Assembly: GCA_963931925.1 (NCBI GenBank)
Contig: OZ007567.1
Coordinates: 77,814,686 to 77,878,685 of the forward strand
DNA length: 64,000 bases
From: Onchidella celtica
Lineage: Eukaryota > Mollusca > Gastropoda > Systellommatophora > Onchidiidae
Reading direction: 5' to 3'
Under the pieces are notes generated by a model. That model saw only the letters and a list, made by a program, of their open reading frames with translations. It was not told the origin of the DNA and did not search any database. Position 1 is the stretch's first letter, and every line of letters starts with the position of its first letter. The translations under genes and the position numbers were made by a program. Below, piece by piece: positions 11,901-23,500 of this stretch.

Positions 11901-12740
11901 AAAAAAAAAAATTGATCAACGCCGGGACTGAAACTGCCTTGCCTTGTCGAACCCCACCCCTAAGTTACAGCCCTCCCCCCTCCCCAAACTATTAAAAATT
12001 TGGTTCATTTCATGAATAGGCCTACATCAGCAGACCAGTAAACTTATTTTAGTAAAGAAATTTACTGCTAGATGTCGCGATTGGAGTCTCATAATTATTT
12101 TGTACAATGTTCCGCTGGACAGTAATTCTTCCACTGCTGTGCTAACCGCATAAGCAGACATGCCACTGTACTACTATACATACAAGTATTTAGGTTAATG
12201 AGTTACACTTGATTTACAATGCCGCTGGTGCCTGTCCACTTCCGTAGGGCTTCGCAAAAACGCAACAACTGCTTTTTTTCCCCGCCACTGTAAATAGAGT
12301 AAGTTTGTACCTAGCCCGACTGCGCCTAAGTACTACGACGACAGCAGCAACAGCTACTATCGGTACCATATGCTCTAACTAATAATAATACAACATGGTA
12401 CTGTAAATTTTATTCAGAAATGTGGCAGAGAGGCCCAGCCAGCTATCTGAATCTTCGAATAGGATTCGCATTCTCTCTAAATCTAAATGACCGGGCATAT
12501 GGTTGTAGCCTAAGTTAAATACAATGTACAGGTATCAAATTTGGGATCAACTGTAGAATTGTTGCAGATATGGGATGATAATATGTAATACATGTACCGG
12601 TAGGCTTAACCCAGTGGGCCTGACCCAAACAATGAAACCGGATTTATTTTGCAACATTGAACATAATAAACTCACTCCACCGTGCACTTGCGAATCATTT
12701 AAGCCGGTATGCCCTTTGTTTAACCGCATTGTATTTTCAC
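8936..12740. other. intergenic block, partly unclassified repeat-like DNA
   Basis: No convincing gene. From about 9840 to 10990 the sequence is richer in GC and in CpG than its surroundings and has short frames that match nothing I recognise; it could be an old LTR or DNA element, but I found no terminal repeats. 11697-11714 is a long G run. Apart from the 44-bp LINE insertion at 11608, nothing else stands out. Confidence 0.35.
11608..11651 (-). mobile_element. 44-bp ultra-short LINE insertion with 12-bp target duplication
   Basis: Read on the minus strand, this is GGTGGCCTATACCCTGATCC, then AGGGTGAGAAAGGCAATGATGATG. It is identical to the last bases of the LINE end at about 7243-7286. It is flanked by AAACAATGGGAT at 11596-11607 and 11652-11663. 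Perfect 12-bp duplications around a 3'-anchored fragment are the hallmark of target-primed reverse transcription with extreme 5' truncation. Confidence 0.85.
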
Positions 12741-12749
12741 ATAGACTGG

Positions 12750-12976
12750 TTTTATTTTTATTTGGTAAGCGGGGGCCCAACAGCGTGGGGAAGGGAAGGG
12801 CAGGGTGCGCCTGGATGAGGCATTTGGAAAGAATTTTTCTGCAACCGCTTCCGGTAGCTATGACGTCCTAGTGAGTAAGAACAGTAACTCGGTTCGCGGA
12901 GTAGAGAAGTAGGAAATCAGATCGTAAAAGGTTACAAAGGCCGAGGATTTTCGAGTGGCGGACAGTGGCGATAAGG
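12750..12976 (+). promoter_or_regulatory. candidate promoter / non-coding first exon of the integrin beta gene
   Basis: This CpG-richer patch contains a CRE-like TGACGTCC (about 12861) and ends at GCGATAAG followed by GTAACG, a usable splice donor at 12976. The first coding exon of the integrin gene has a splice acceptor 11 bases before its ATG, so at least one untranslated exon must lie upstream. This is the most promoter-like place I see, but no transcript evidence is available. Confidence 0.25.
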
Positions 12977-13317
12977 TAACGTTGATGTGATAGTAAGAGT
13001 ACATGTGTTAGGACAGGGAATATGTGTGTAATAGAATAAACTATGGTGACATTTTAGTCCCGTATGGGTTGAAATTCAGGTCTTCGGCGTGACCTACTTT
13101 CTTAGTTTGCTCACGACCTTACACTTCTATTTGTAGCACTTGTCGCTTGTAGTGGAAGACCGCTCACCAGTTGGTCTTTAGCCAGAGCTTTGAGGCCGCC
13201 CGTTTTGTGAAAGAGCAAGTGTACAATGTTTGTTTGTTTGTTGTAATGGCCAACCATTGCTCTATAAGTAACAATTTATTGTTGACAGGAAAGGGGATGT
13301 CTAGCAGCCCAATAAAT

Positions 13318-13350
13318 TAGGTAGATCTAGTCTAGATCTAGATAGGCCTA
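13318..13350. repeat. AGATCTAG-rich motif cluster
   Basis: Tandem and overlapping copies of AGATCTAG/CTAGATCT. Similar clusters lie at about 13600, 27058-27070 and 37960-37977. The motif seems over-represented in this genome. Confidence 0.5.
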
Positions 13351-15060
13351 GTGCTAGACTAGAATCAATTAATCGGGTGTAAATCTCCCATTTCTTCGTT
13401 TCCGACATGAAACGGGCATCCGAGTCGAGGCAAATTGAAGAATAAAGCGTTGCCATATTTATATTAATCCGATAGGACTAAAAATTCGCCGAGAAATATA
13501 ACATAATAGAAATGATTTGGAAACAATTCAGAATAGTCTAAGATCAGATCTTTGTCTAGATTACTGCTGAGAATAATGGTGGTGAAGATTAGGGCCTTAC
13601 TAGATCTAGATATATCTAATACTTTCAAGTTTAGTTGTACAGTGATCATGATAATTGAGACAACAGGACTTAGGTTTCTGAGTTTCCTAATTTGCTCAAT
13701 TCTTTTGCTACAAGGGTATCACAGTAGCATATGGTGCAAGACCTTCAGTCAGTTTATTTTGGTCATTACATTAATTATAAAGTGAGGTAGTGCAGTGTGA
13801 TCAACCTTACACTACAGGTTGGATTTAAAACTGTTTCATTGATTTGATTACTCAACATTGGATCTACACTAGTTCTAAGTGAACTAAGAAAATCACAGCT
13901 GTTTCTTCAAGTCCTGTGTCTTTATGCAGCTCTTTATGCAGCGATGATCACTAATGATAACACTGAATGAATTCTTGCTTGATTGTGTTCGGTGTCCACA
14001 GAATATAATTTATGACAAAGGTGAACTGTCCTGGTTAAAATCATGTGTTTTAAAAATTTATTTGTCTATAATCAACGACAACTGAACATGATGCTGAGCA
14101 ATGTGTTTGTCAGACGTAGGCTCCATTATAGTTGTACTATGGAGATATAGGGAAAATCAGAACAGAAACCGAATGAGGTTTTATCCCTGTGATTGCATTT
14201 TTGCGATATCAGTTGCTGTCACTTGTGTCACTTTAAAAATCATCAGCGATTAATTCAGTCTGATTTTTTGGGCGTATATATATATCCTCATTTTTGGATC
14301 AGATTGTGGTACTTTAACCCATACCCCGCGCGCTACCCGTAAAGCCCGCTGCCCCGCCAGTGACCTTACTCACGGAGAATCTTATCTGGGGTCACTGACC
14401 CGTGCCGCTAGACGATGACCACATACGCTGTCCACGTGGTTCAGTTTTTATTGATCAGTATGAAAACATTCGCTGCTATGCCTTATCACGCTTGATAATG
14501 AATTAACCAGCAAAACCTTAGTCTGTCAGTCTCTAACCAATGGTCTGACTTATGATTCCAAACTGACAGCTGTCCAAGTTTTCGTGAGAACGAAGCATGA
14601 TAACTAGCCACGCCCTCCCAAGCCCTACACAAATGGTTTCATCCTGATTGACACATACTAATAAACCAATGTGGGCATTTGGGGCAAAGATTATTTCAGA
14701 GCTTGTTTCTGATTGGTTCTTAGATACAGACAACTCCAGATGGTGGTCAGCTTGTGAGAAAATGAGATAATATTGCAAATTTGTTGAGCAACAGTTCGCA
14801 TGTCGATGTTACATCTTTTGAAAGTGTGGGGAGAGCCTTTGAAAGCTTAGTCTTTGTGATTCCGACCAGTGGTTCACTGATTAACATGTCCATGTCACAA
14901 TGCGTTTGATTTAGAAGATATACAGTGAACAATAACACGGTGGTTACGTCTCAAAAAGGTCAGTGACCCGACACCTGAAAATAGGGCTTGCGCGTGGCGC
15001 GGTCAGCTTGACCTGGGCGACTTTTGCCGCCCATGCGGCGTGAGCGCTTGCAAGTCAATA

Positions 15061-15403
15061 ATAATAAAAAAAATAATAATGTATAGCATTTATATAGCGC
15101 ATATCCATTTAAAATGCTCTATGCGCTTTACAGAAACAACATGTCAACCACAGAGCAGAATGGAGCTGCCTGCGAAGCGCTCAACACACTGCTTCTTTCT
15201 CTCTCCCTGTCTCGCTCACTCTCTCTCTCTCTATCTCAGAGCAAATTGTAACGCAGCCTGTTAGGCGCAGTTAACAACTCACAACAGTTCACAACTCACA
15301 GCAGTTCACAACTCATATCAGTTCACACAACACACAACTCAAATAATATTTGAATATTTATTAATAACAATATATATTTAATAATGAATAATAAATTCTG
15401 GCG
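15061..15403. repeat. TATAGCGC-type interspersed repeat with tandem tract
   Basis: It begins with an AATAATAAT-rich run and contains TTTATATAGCGCATATCC and CTCTATGCGCTTTAC, a pair of half-complementary boxes (GCGC...GCGC) seen in widespread marine-invertebrate repeats. It also contains a CT microsatellite (about 15200-15236) and a 17-bp tandem repeat. Confidence 0.5.
15274..15340. repeat. 17-bp tandem repeat
   Basis: Three to four copies of ACAACTCACAACAGTTC with small variations. Confidence 0.85.
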
Positions 15404-15731
15404 GGGGGGGGGGGGGGGGGTCGGTGATATGGATAAATTTTAATCTATTAATTTCAATTTTCAATTTTGCCCGGGCAGCGGCCTTTCGGCCTGCTCTTTA
15501 CGATTTCCAACTGCCAAGGTATCTTTAACGTGCGCAACGTGCACACGGGCCCTCCGAATTTTTTCGTCCTTATCCGAGAAGACTAGGTACTCGATCCTAC
15601 CCCCCAATAGGGCCAGGGACTTGAAAATATGAGAAAAATCCAATTTCCAACATGCCTGCACTGCCCGGGTTTAGAACCCGGGACCCTTGGCATGAGAGGC
15701 GAGCACCTTGCCTCTAGACCACCTTGTCCCC
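15404..15731 (-). mobile_element. tRNA-derived SINE, copy 1
   Basis: On the minus strand it starts with a tRNA-like head: A-box-like GGTGGTCTAGAGGCAAGGTG and B-box-like GGTTCTAAACCC. The body contains AAAGATACCTTGGCAGTTGG and the tail is TTAAAATTTATCC, ending near a long C run (the G run at 15404-15421 on the plus strand). The copy at 46285-46573 shares head, body and C-run tail. Confidence 0.75.
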
Positions 15732-15771
15732 CAATACCGACTATTGCCGCCCCGCGCAGGGTGAGTGTTAA

Positions 15772-17524
15772 CCAAGATTAATAAATCTTATGTTTGGGGA
15801 GTTTTAGTCAGTTTTCAGATTTTGTGAATTTCTTGGGTCCATATTATTAATTATTAATTACTTAAATATTTATAGAGAGTAATAGTGACCTATTTAAAAT
15901 TGAAACAAACTCCCTTAGGACTGTGCCCAACTGAAACTTTTCCTTTCCTTAAATGAATCTCATGCCAGTGATAACGGGTTTGAATATAAATTGGTAATAA
16001 ATTTACAAGTTCTGTGATTTCATCACATTATATCTTTAGTGACAAGTTGTAAATGTAAGATCCCAGAATGAGTTTTGAGAAAGCACGTCTGAGATCCCAG
16101 GATTAAGCTTCAAATTGTACACAAGGATTAAATTCTGAGCTGCGAGATCCCATAAATTATAACAGTATGTGTTTAAAAGATCGTCTTGAGAAAATGAAAG
16201 CTGAGAGTTAGTGTGTTCAGGCCATTGTTTCTTTACAAATTAATTTTGTCGGTGTAGAACAATACTCGTAACCCACAAATACATTGATGTGGCTTGCAGG
16301 AGCCTTGAATCTCACTGACCATTTTATCATAAAACTGATAGGACAAGTCTGAACAATAGGAAGACCCAATAAATGAGATTTCTAATCTGTATCAGCCTCT
16401 GTTATTAACTGTTAATGATAGTGAACATATGTTTACTGGTTATTCGAAAAGTGCGTTACTAAAGTAAAATTATGCAGGTTTTTCAGCCATTTTCTTGACC
16501 CAGCAACGATATTCACGAAGAATGTTAGCTTGTATTATTTTAAATTTAAGCATTGTAATGGTTGTGATAGTAAACTTAATGGTTAATTAGGCAAAGCAGT
16601 GTTAAAGAAGTGGCTTTTTAATAAATTAAGTCTTGAGGGTGTAAAATTTAAGAGTTATCCACTGGGTAACTGATAGTGATATCTAGGCAATGAGTGAATT
16701 GACCAAGCCTAAATTTACTGATGTCACTGTGATAGTGTTTACAATGCTGTGTCTGATTTGATATAGTATCCTGTATTTTTGCAAGGATTGGTTTTAATTT
16801 TAAATAAATGTTCATTTGAGGGAGCAGCTCTTCAACATAGACACCAATTCATGTGAATTTAAAGTAAGTTAAAAATGATGATTTTAAAGTTGTGTTTGCT
16901 GGTTATGTAAGAAGAATGTAACCTAGATTTGTTGATTTTCAAATTTTCATGGGAAGTTTTAGTTGGTGGTTAAAATGCAAATTAAGTTGCTGCTGGGAGC
17001 AGTAAAGGGAAGTTCAGTGAGACAGCACAGTCGTAAGCCAAAGGAAAATCATTACACTTATAATCTTAATTTATGGCACACCATAGCAAATTTGGGATTA
17101 ATTTGAAGTACTACGGATGCGTCTCGAGTAAGAGTGGTGTCAACGGTTACAGATACTCATGAAGATCTTCATGTAATATAATATTTTAAACAGGCCACTT
17201 GTCATATTTCTGCCTGGCTCATTCAATGTACAACAATCACACTATTTTCAAATACATGTACTTGCCATTTTACTGACATACCGGGTTGTATTACTAGTAT
17301 GGATAATTAAATCATGTATTTAAGCAGTATTGGAGAGCATATGATATGAGTTTGGTTGATGGCAGTAAAAACAAGGTCGTTAAAATTTATGAGGATGGAC
17401 ACTTCGGTGGAGTCATACAACCACAATAATAATCATTTTTTACACTATTATTGATAATAATGGGACATTTATTGTGAGGGCTGTGTCTTACCAGTTATTT
17501 TATTGTTCTTTTCATTAATTACAG
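15772..17524. other. 5' non-coding region or first intron of the integrin beta gene
   Basis: AT-rich sequence without coding signal. It ends in the acceptor TTCATTAATTACAG before 17525. Confidence 0.4.
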
Positions 17525-17590
17525 AACAAATCAAAATGAAGCTGGGGTTATTAATTCTCACTGTACTTTGCAGTGGAGCCTGGTCTCAGA
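17525..17590 (+). CDS. integrin beta exon 1 (start codon, signal peptide)
   Basis: Acceptor ATTACAG, 11 nt of 5' UTR, then the ATG at 17536 in context CAAAATGA. Encodes [18 protein letters not shown], a typical signal peptide. Donor GTAAGT at 17591. Ends in phase 1. Confidence 0.93.
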
Positions 17591-20500
17591 GTAAGTATGT
17601 ATACTGGGCATTCTCTTGTTGTGATTGCTTTTCTTCTTTTTTTTTCATAAACAATTGCAAAGTGTCTGGAGACCTAGAAGCGATTACTTTTATATGTATT
17701 TCAAACTTCAGTTGTGATTTCATAAAGCAGTATTTCTCATGCTGTGCCTTGCAAAAAAAAAAGAAAAGAAATGGATCACAGGAATAAAAATGTGAAAATA
17801 ACTTAAAAATTCAACATTTTAAAATGAAAATGAAACAGAGTTAGTAACTGAAAAAGTTGCATGCAGCTGAATATTATTTGGAAAAAGAAAATCCCCCCAA
17901 AACATTACTATTAATATTATAAATGGTAAATCAGGCCATATAATTAAATTTATTTAATTTAGCGGACATCTTTCTCCATTTCTATCACTTTGCTTGTAAA
18001 CTATAGTTTGTAATATTTATTTCATTAAAGTTTGTGTCATAAGCAAGAGCATGTGGGTATTTACATTGTTTGTGAGATGTAAAATGCAAATATAATGCAG
18101 GAAAACGAGAAAACTGGACATATTTTAGTTGGCGGCAATTACATCAATGGTTTTACGTGATTTGTATCTGTACAGTCAGGGCCACCATATGCGTAACAAT
18201 ATGGAAGGGTTAATGTAAGAAATAACTATCTCCAAAAATACCCTTATACATAATAATGATAGTCATTTCTTGATTCAACTGCCATATTGTCTTACTTTAT
18301 GTGTTTTTAAAGATAAAAATCTTGAAAATATCAAATTGTGTCTTAAAATTAAAGCAGAGGTATTTCATGGTGGCTGTACATTTTTGGGGAAGCTGTTGGT
18401 AGTAATTTTATGGCATATTTTGATTCACAGGTAATGAACCAAATCCTTGTCTGTCTTCTGATGCCCAAAAATCATGTGCAGCATGTATAGCTACAGCACC
18501 CCAGTGTGGGTGGTGTGTTGCTGAGGTGAGTCATACTTTAAGTGTAGGAAACCGGCTAGCCTCTCTGATAATTTTGTTTGGGATATTTGAAGTGGCACTA
18601 AGTATTAGACTGAAAATAAGTAGAAATTTAGGGCTGGTGAAGTATGAGAATGGGATAAATCTCAGGCTTTGCTTAGTTTTGTTTCGTTGATCATTAGTTG
18701 ATGGTCAAAAAAACATTTTAAAGAAAAATTGAGTGATTCTGACCACAGAGGCCATGTTTCATTACAGCTGGCCTAGCAGACATTTATCTTTTCAGGTTAT
18801 TTGTTATAAGTATGGTTTTTAGCACATTCAGGTATTTTCAGCATATATATATATATCCTTCCCATTGCCACTCCCACCCTTTGAATCCTTTTAGTTGGAA
18901 CTAAGTCAAGAGGAAGATTTTTGAAAAGGAAATTGAAAAATTAACCCCTGGTCATTTGCAGAGTTTTGATCTGGTGTTTCTCAATTTCTATGTGTTTTTT
19001 CGCCTTTGTTTCTTTGCTGTATTTAACTTCAGTCATATAAGAGCAAGAAAACCTCCTGTTCAAGGCACCGAAACAGAACTTAGACCGCAGATATTAGAGG
19101 GTAGCAGCAAGAAACAGTGTAGTCCATCCTTTTTCTTTTTCTGCAGTGATTGGGGTGTATGATTTGAAATGATGGATATTTTTGTTATTTCATTCTGAAA
19201 TGTAGAGTTATGAGGAGGAGAACAGACTTCGTTGTGACACGTATGAAAACCATGCCTTGGGCAAATGTGATCCTGATGACATCCAATCTCCAAGTGATGA
19301 GCTTTCAAAAGTAGAGGTATGTACCCTTTAGCAGCTGCTGTATTTTGGATGTCACCCATCTAGGAAGACAGAGGTTCACAGGACAAAAAAAAAATGATAA
19401 TGTGTTTACAAGAGCAGGAAGATTTGCCATTGATATGTACAGATCCATAGATTTTATGAAGCAAACATTCTAATCAGAACCACTTTCTCAGAGGACAGAT
19501 AAGTGGCCTGTTCATCATTTCCATTATGATACAGTCGGGCCGATCATCGGTCCTGTCGCCTTCTAAGGGTTAATGTAGTGTAGACATTGTAGAGATTCAG
19601 GGGTACTTGAATTTGTCCAATTTGATTTAGGTATGGACTTCTTCCGACACATCTGGACTTACAGTCAAGGTTCAGAATAGCCATGGACACTTGTGATGTG
19701 AAGTTTTAGCTGACAAAAGAATGACCTAATTATTTACGAACAAGAAACAAAACGAACAGGTTTTATACAGTGCTAGTGAAAAAAACCCATGCCATAAAGA
19801 TTTCTACAAGTGGTACATTGTGAATATGGGTGTGCTTTTGATACTTCGAGAATGGAAAGAGCATAAAAAGTTTAAATTCTGTTGAAATCTGCAAAATGGT
19901 GATTCAGTATACTGAACATTGGGAAAAGGCAGTGGTTTTATTCTAGGTCTCTAAAAAGAGCAAAGATATTTACTTGTGACATGTAAAACAAGAATGATTT
20001 ATGCAAGACAGACGCACTTTTCACCCCGCCTCTCTCCTGTCTTCTATTTCTCTTTTCCTAATGCCACTTTGAGGCAGATCTAATGAAGGATCTGATGTTT
20101 AATTTCATCGTGAAAAAGAAAACTGCTAAAGTCAATTCTTTCACATTGCAGTATGTTGGTAATCCAAATATTATTTTTTTCATTTCCAGAAAAGAGCATT
20201 TGTTTAAATAAAACTTCTTTGCTTGAGACCTACTGGTAATTGGAATATACTTCCTTCCATTCTTCATTGCACCTTCCTTCTTTCCCTGCTGCCATCTCCC
20301 CTTTTCCACCCCCCCCCCCCCCCCTTTTTTTTTTTCCTTCTCTCCTTTGTTGTATGTCATTTTTCTGTCAAACCGCTTGTATCTTAGAAGATTGAAGATC
20401 TCATGGTATTTTATTGTTTGTGAACAGGACAATCAGGTTCAGGATGGAAACAGACCAGAAGAAGCTGTTCAGATTCAGCCTCAGCGAGTACGAGTCAGCA

Positions 20501-23500
20501 TCAGACCAAGTGAGTGAACTTACAAACCAAAGAATATATGCCTCTGATTTTGAAATATAGAACTTGTGGGGATGTACACATTGACATTAATATATTATGC
20601 AAAATGTAGAATTTTGTGTTGTGGTTCTGAATTGAGGTATGATAATAAATTGTTAATGTCAAGAGTAACAGGTGCATTAATGGATTAGTAACCTTAAATA
20701 AAAATGGATAACATTATGAAATGGGTTTTGCATTGCTTTTGTCCCAAGCAAGATGATGAGGTGAATAAATAGAAGAACAAAAAGGAAGATGCGGGCTAGA
20801 CTTGGGTATTGGAGAATTGGTCAGCAAAGAGGCTCTTGCAATGAAATACGGACATTCATATCAACTTTTAGGAATGTAATGTTTGATTTATTAAAATAAA
20901 CACCAACACTTTATTAAAACTCGTGTATAAACACAAACATTTATTCATATTGTATACTCCTTGTATCAGAACGAAGTAATCCACTGTTTTGTGGTTTGTT
21001 CTATAAGAAAAAATGCCTCAGATACCCTTCTGTAATATATTTTTAAGTTTGCTAATTTGCATATGAGTGACTGTGTTGAAAAAAGTTGTATTGAATTCAG
21101 TGGTTTCAATCTCTTTCTACTCCTACCAGACAAGCCAGTGCGAATCCCCCTAATCTTTCGGCAGGCAGCGAACTACCCAGTAGATTTATACTATCTGATG
21201 GATTTGTCCAATTCCATGGAAGATGACAAAGATAATTTAGCTGATCTTGGAAACTTGATAGGTGAGATTTTGCTTCCAAGACTGATCCATCTTATTCCAG
21301 CCTCAGTCACATTTTACAGGCCTTCACACTATGAAGTAGTTGTTCCGATCATGAATGTCACTTGTTTTGTTAAAATATTATGAAAGAAAGCAACAAAAAC
21401 ACTACAGTGATCTTATTATAATATGTATTAAGTAAATTTTTGCTTTGCATTACCTCTATAGAACAGATATCTGAAAGGTTAAATACAGTTCAGAAAAAAA
21501 AAAATCTTTTAAGAAGCTCATCATTTTATCACAATTTTCACAGCCGACAGGATGTCTGCAATAACAAAGAACTTCAGGTTGGGATTTGGCTCATTTGTGG
21601 ACAAAGTTGTTTCTCCCTATGTGAGCACTGTACCAAGAAAGTAAGTATTATTGTAACACAGTTACATTAATGGATAGCCACAGTCAAAATCGTACTTTTA
21701 ACATTGTGCGCTGGTATAGGTCTGCTACGAACTTTTATTTGGCATTTTCATTATGCGTTTAGTCACTCAGATCAGTAGTTTGATTTCTTCTAAGCTTGAG
21801 CATGTCTATGTGGGCATGAGAGTTCTGTCTAGCTGTAAGGCACAGGAATGCAAATCTGTATAAGGCAACCCACCGTGAAACTTTTTTAATTGAAGCGTGA
21901 AATATAATTATGTAGGCCTTTTCCATTTCAAAAGAACAGCTGAAGATATGGTCTACATGATTAGTTTGGGAATAAAAATCTTCCTTTAGTTGATGCACTT
22001 TTAGAAATGACTTTATTCCTCATTTTCATTTCATTTCCAGGCTTCAGGTTCCATGTCGTATGGTCACAGGAGAAGAATGTGAGGCACCCTATGGTTTCAA
22101 GAACCAGCTAAAATTAGATCTGGAAACAACCAAATTTGCAGTATGTCTTTGTTTTTTTTCCACATCTTGTTTTCTAGTACAGGATTTTTTTAGGCTTTGA
22201 TATATTATTTATAGATGGATCTGCCAATTCTTAAAGCTTTGTAAAAGGCCTGAGCTGACAAAAAATATAAAGAGCTAGCACCCTTGCACTTACATCTTGT
22301 GATGTCTTTGAATCAGTGAACCCTGAAAGGTCTGGCAGTGCGTGTGCATTGTGCAATTTGTTTGGTGAACTTGAAACATAACTGCCTTTTATTATTATTA
22401 ATGTAGCCAGTTACTGTCGTAAATGGAAGATATAAATAAGAAATACAGTGAATCTTTTACAATTTCTGACGCCTGATTGAATTTTATGTTAGGGAATCAT
22501 GATGATGATGGTAAATAAGAAGCGTATGAAGGTTATGCATTTGTTTGTATTGCACATCATAGTTGAGGAAGAACTGCAGGTGAAGATGCAGCTTTAAAAA
22601 CTTTAAGCTGGTAATCTACGAACACAGTCACTCAAAACTTTGACTGGGACATCAAAAAGACAATATTTTATTTTTACTGAATTATATTTATGGATAAGTT
22701 ACCATAATTTAACCAGTACCGTTTTCATGCACTTTCCTAAACTTGTTTGAGTTATTGTATATGCAGCATTAAAAAGCCATTGCACTTAAAAATGATCTGA
22801 ATATTCTGCTTGTTTTCATTGCCTTATTGCATTATGTATGTCTTGCCGATTTGAAAACTTGTGGGCATCTTGATTGTTTTGAATTGCAAGACGCTGAACA
22901 TTTCGGAACAGAGTATAAAATATTTTAAAAGGCCCAGGAATAAAGTTATCATTTGAAAACTTCATTGTTGGCAGCATTGAGCGTGTTTGGTAATAAAATT
23001 ATTCTTGTATGGATAAGATTGTGTTTCCAATATTTTTAATCCAATTATTCCATCATTTTATTTCAGCAAAAAGTGAGAGCAGCCCGTGTATCAGGAAATT
23101 TAGATGCACCAGAGGGTGGATTTGATGCCATAATGCAAGCTGTTTCTTGTGAGGTGAGAAACTTTTGTTAAAGATCAAGGGGAACACCCTCTGACTGTTT
23201 GGTTTCCAAGAAAATGTACATTCATCAAATTAAATAAGAAATGTGTGCTGTTACTGTTGTTTCCAAGACCTGTAAAAATCTTAAGTAGGCTAATTGATTG
23301 TAAACAAATGTAGATGAACAGTAACAGGGCTCCCACTCTTCCGCGGAAACGTGGAAATCCGTGATGGAAGAGATCACCGGTAATTTTTCCGATGTCCATT
23401 TATTACTATTATTTAAGTATTTATTTGTGTATTTCTATGTGTAGGTGTAATGTATGGTCCATTATATCAAATTTATGTGCAGAATATGGTCAGTCATTTA

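Larger units (their letters stand above)
15061..15731. mobile_element. composite insertion inside the piggyBac-like element
   Basis: Comparison with copy B shows one CAATA at 43220-43224. Copy A has CAATA at both 15056-15060 and 15732-15736 with 671 bp between, so the insert made a 5-bp target duplication. The insert consists of a TATAGCGC-type repeat (left) and an inverted tRNA-derived SINE (right). Confidence 0.8.
14318..15767. mobile_element. piggyBac-like non-autonomous element, copy A (interrupted)
   Basis: The element is bounded by TTAA on both sides (14314-14317 and 15768-15771). It starts CCCATACCCCGCGCGCTACC and ends CGCAGGGTGAGTG, so its ends are inverted repeats of the type CCC(A/T)(C/T)ACCC. 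TTAA duplication with CCC-starting ends is diagnostic for the piggyBac superfamily. It carries no transposase frame. A second copy, 751 bp and uninterrupted, lies at 42505-43255 and is closely similar throughout. Copy A is split by a 671-bp insertion at 15061-15731; without it, this copy would be about 774 bp long. Confidence 0.85.
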
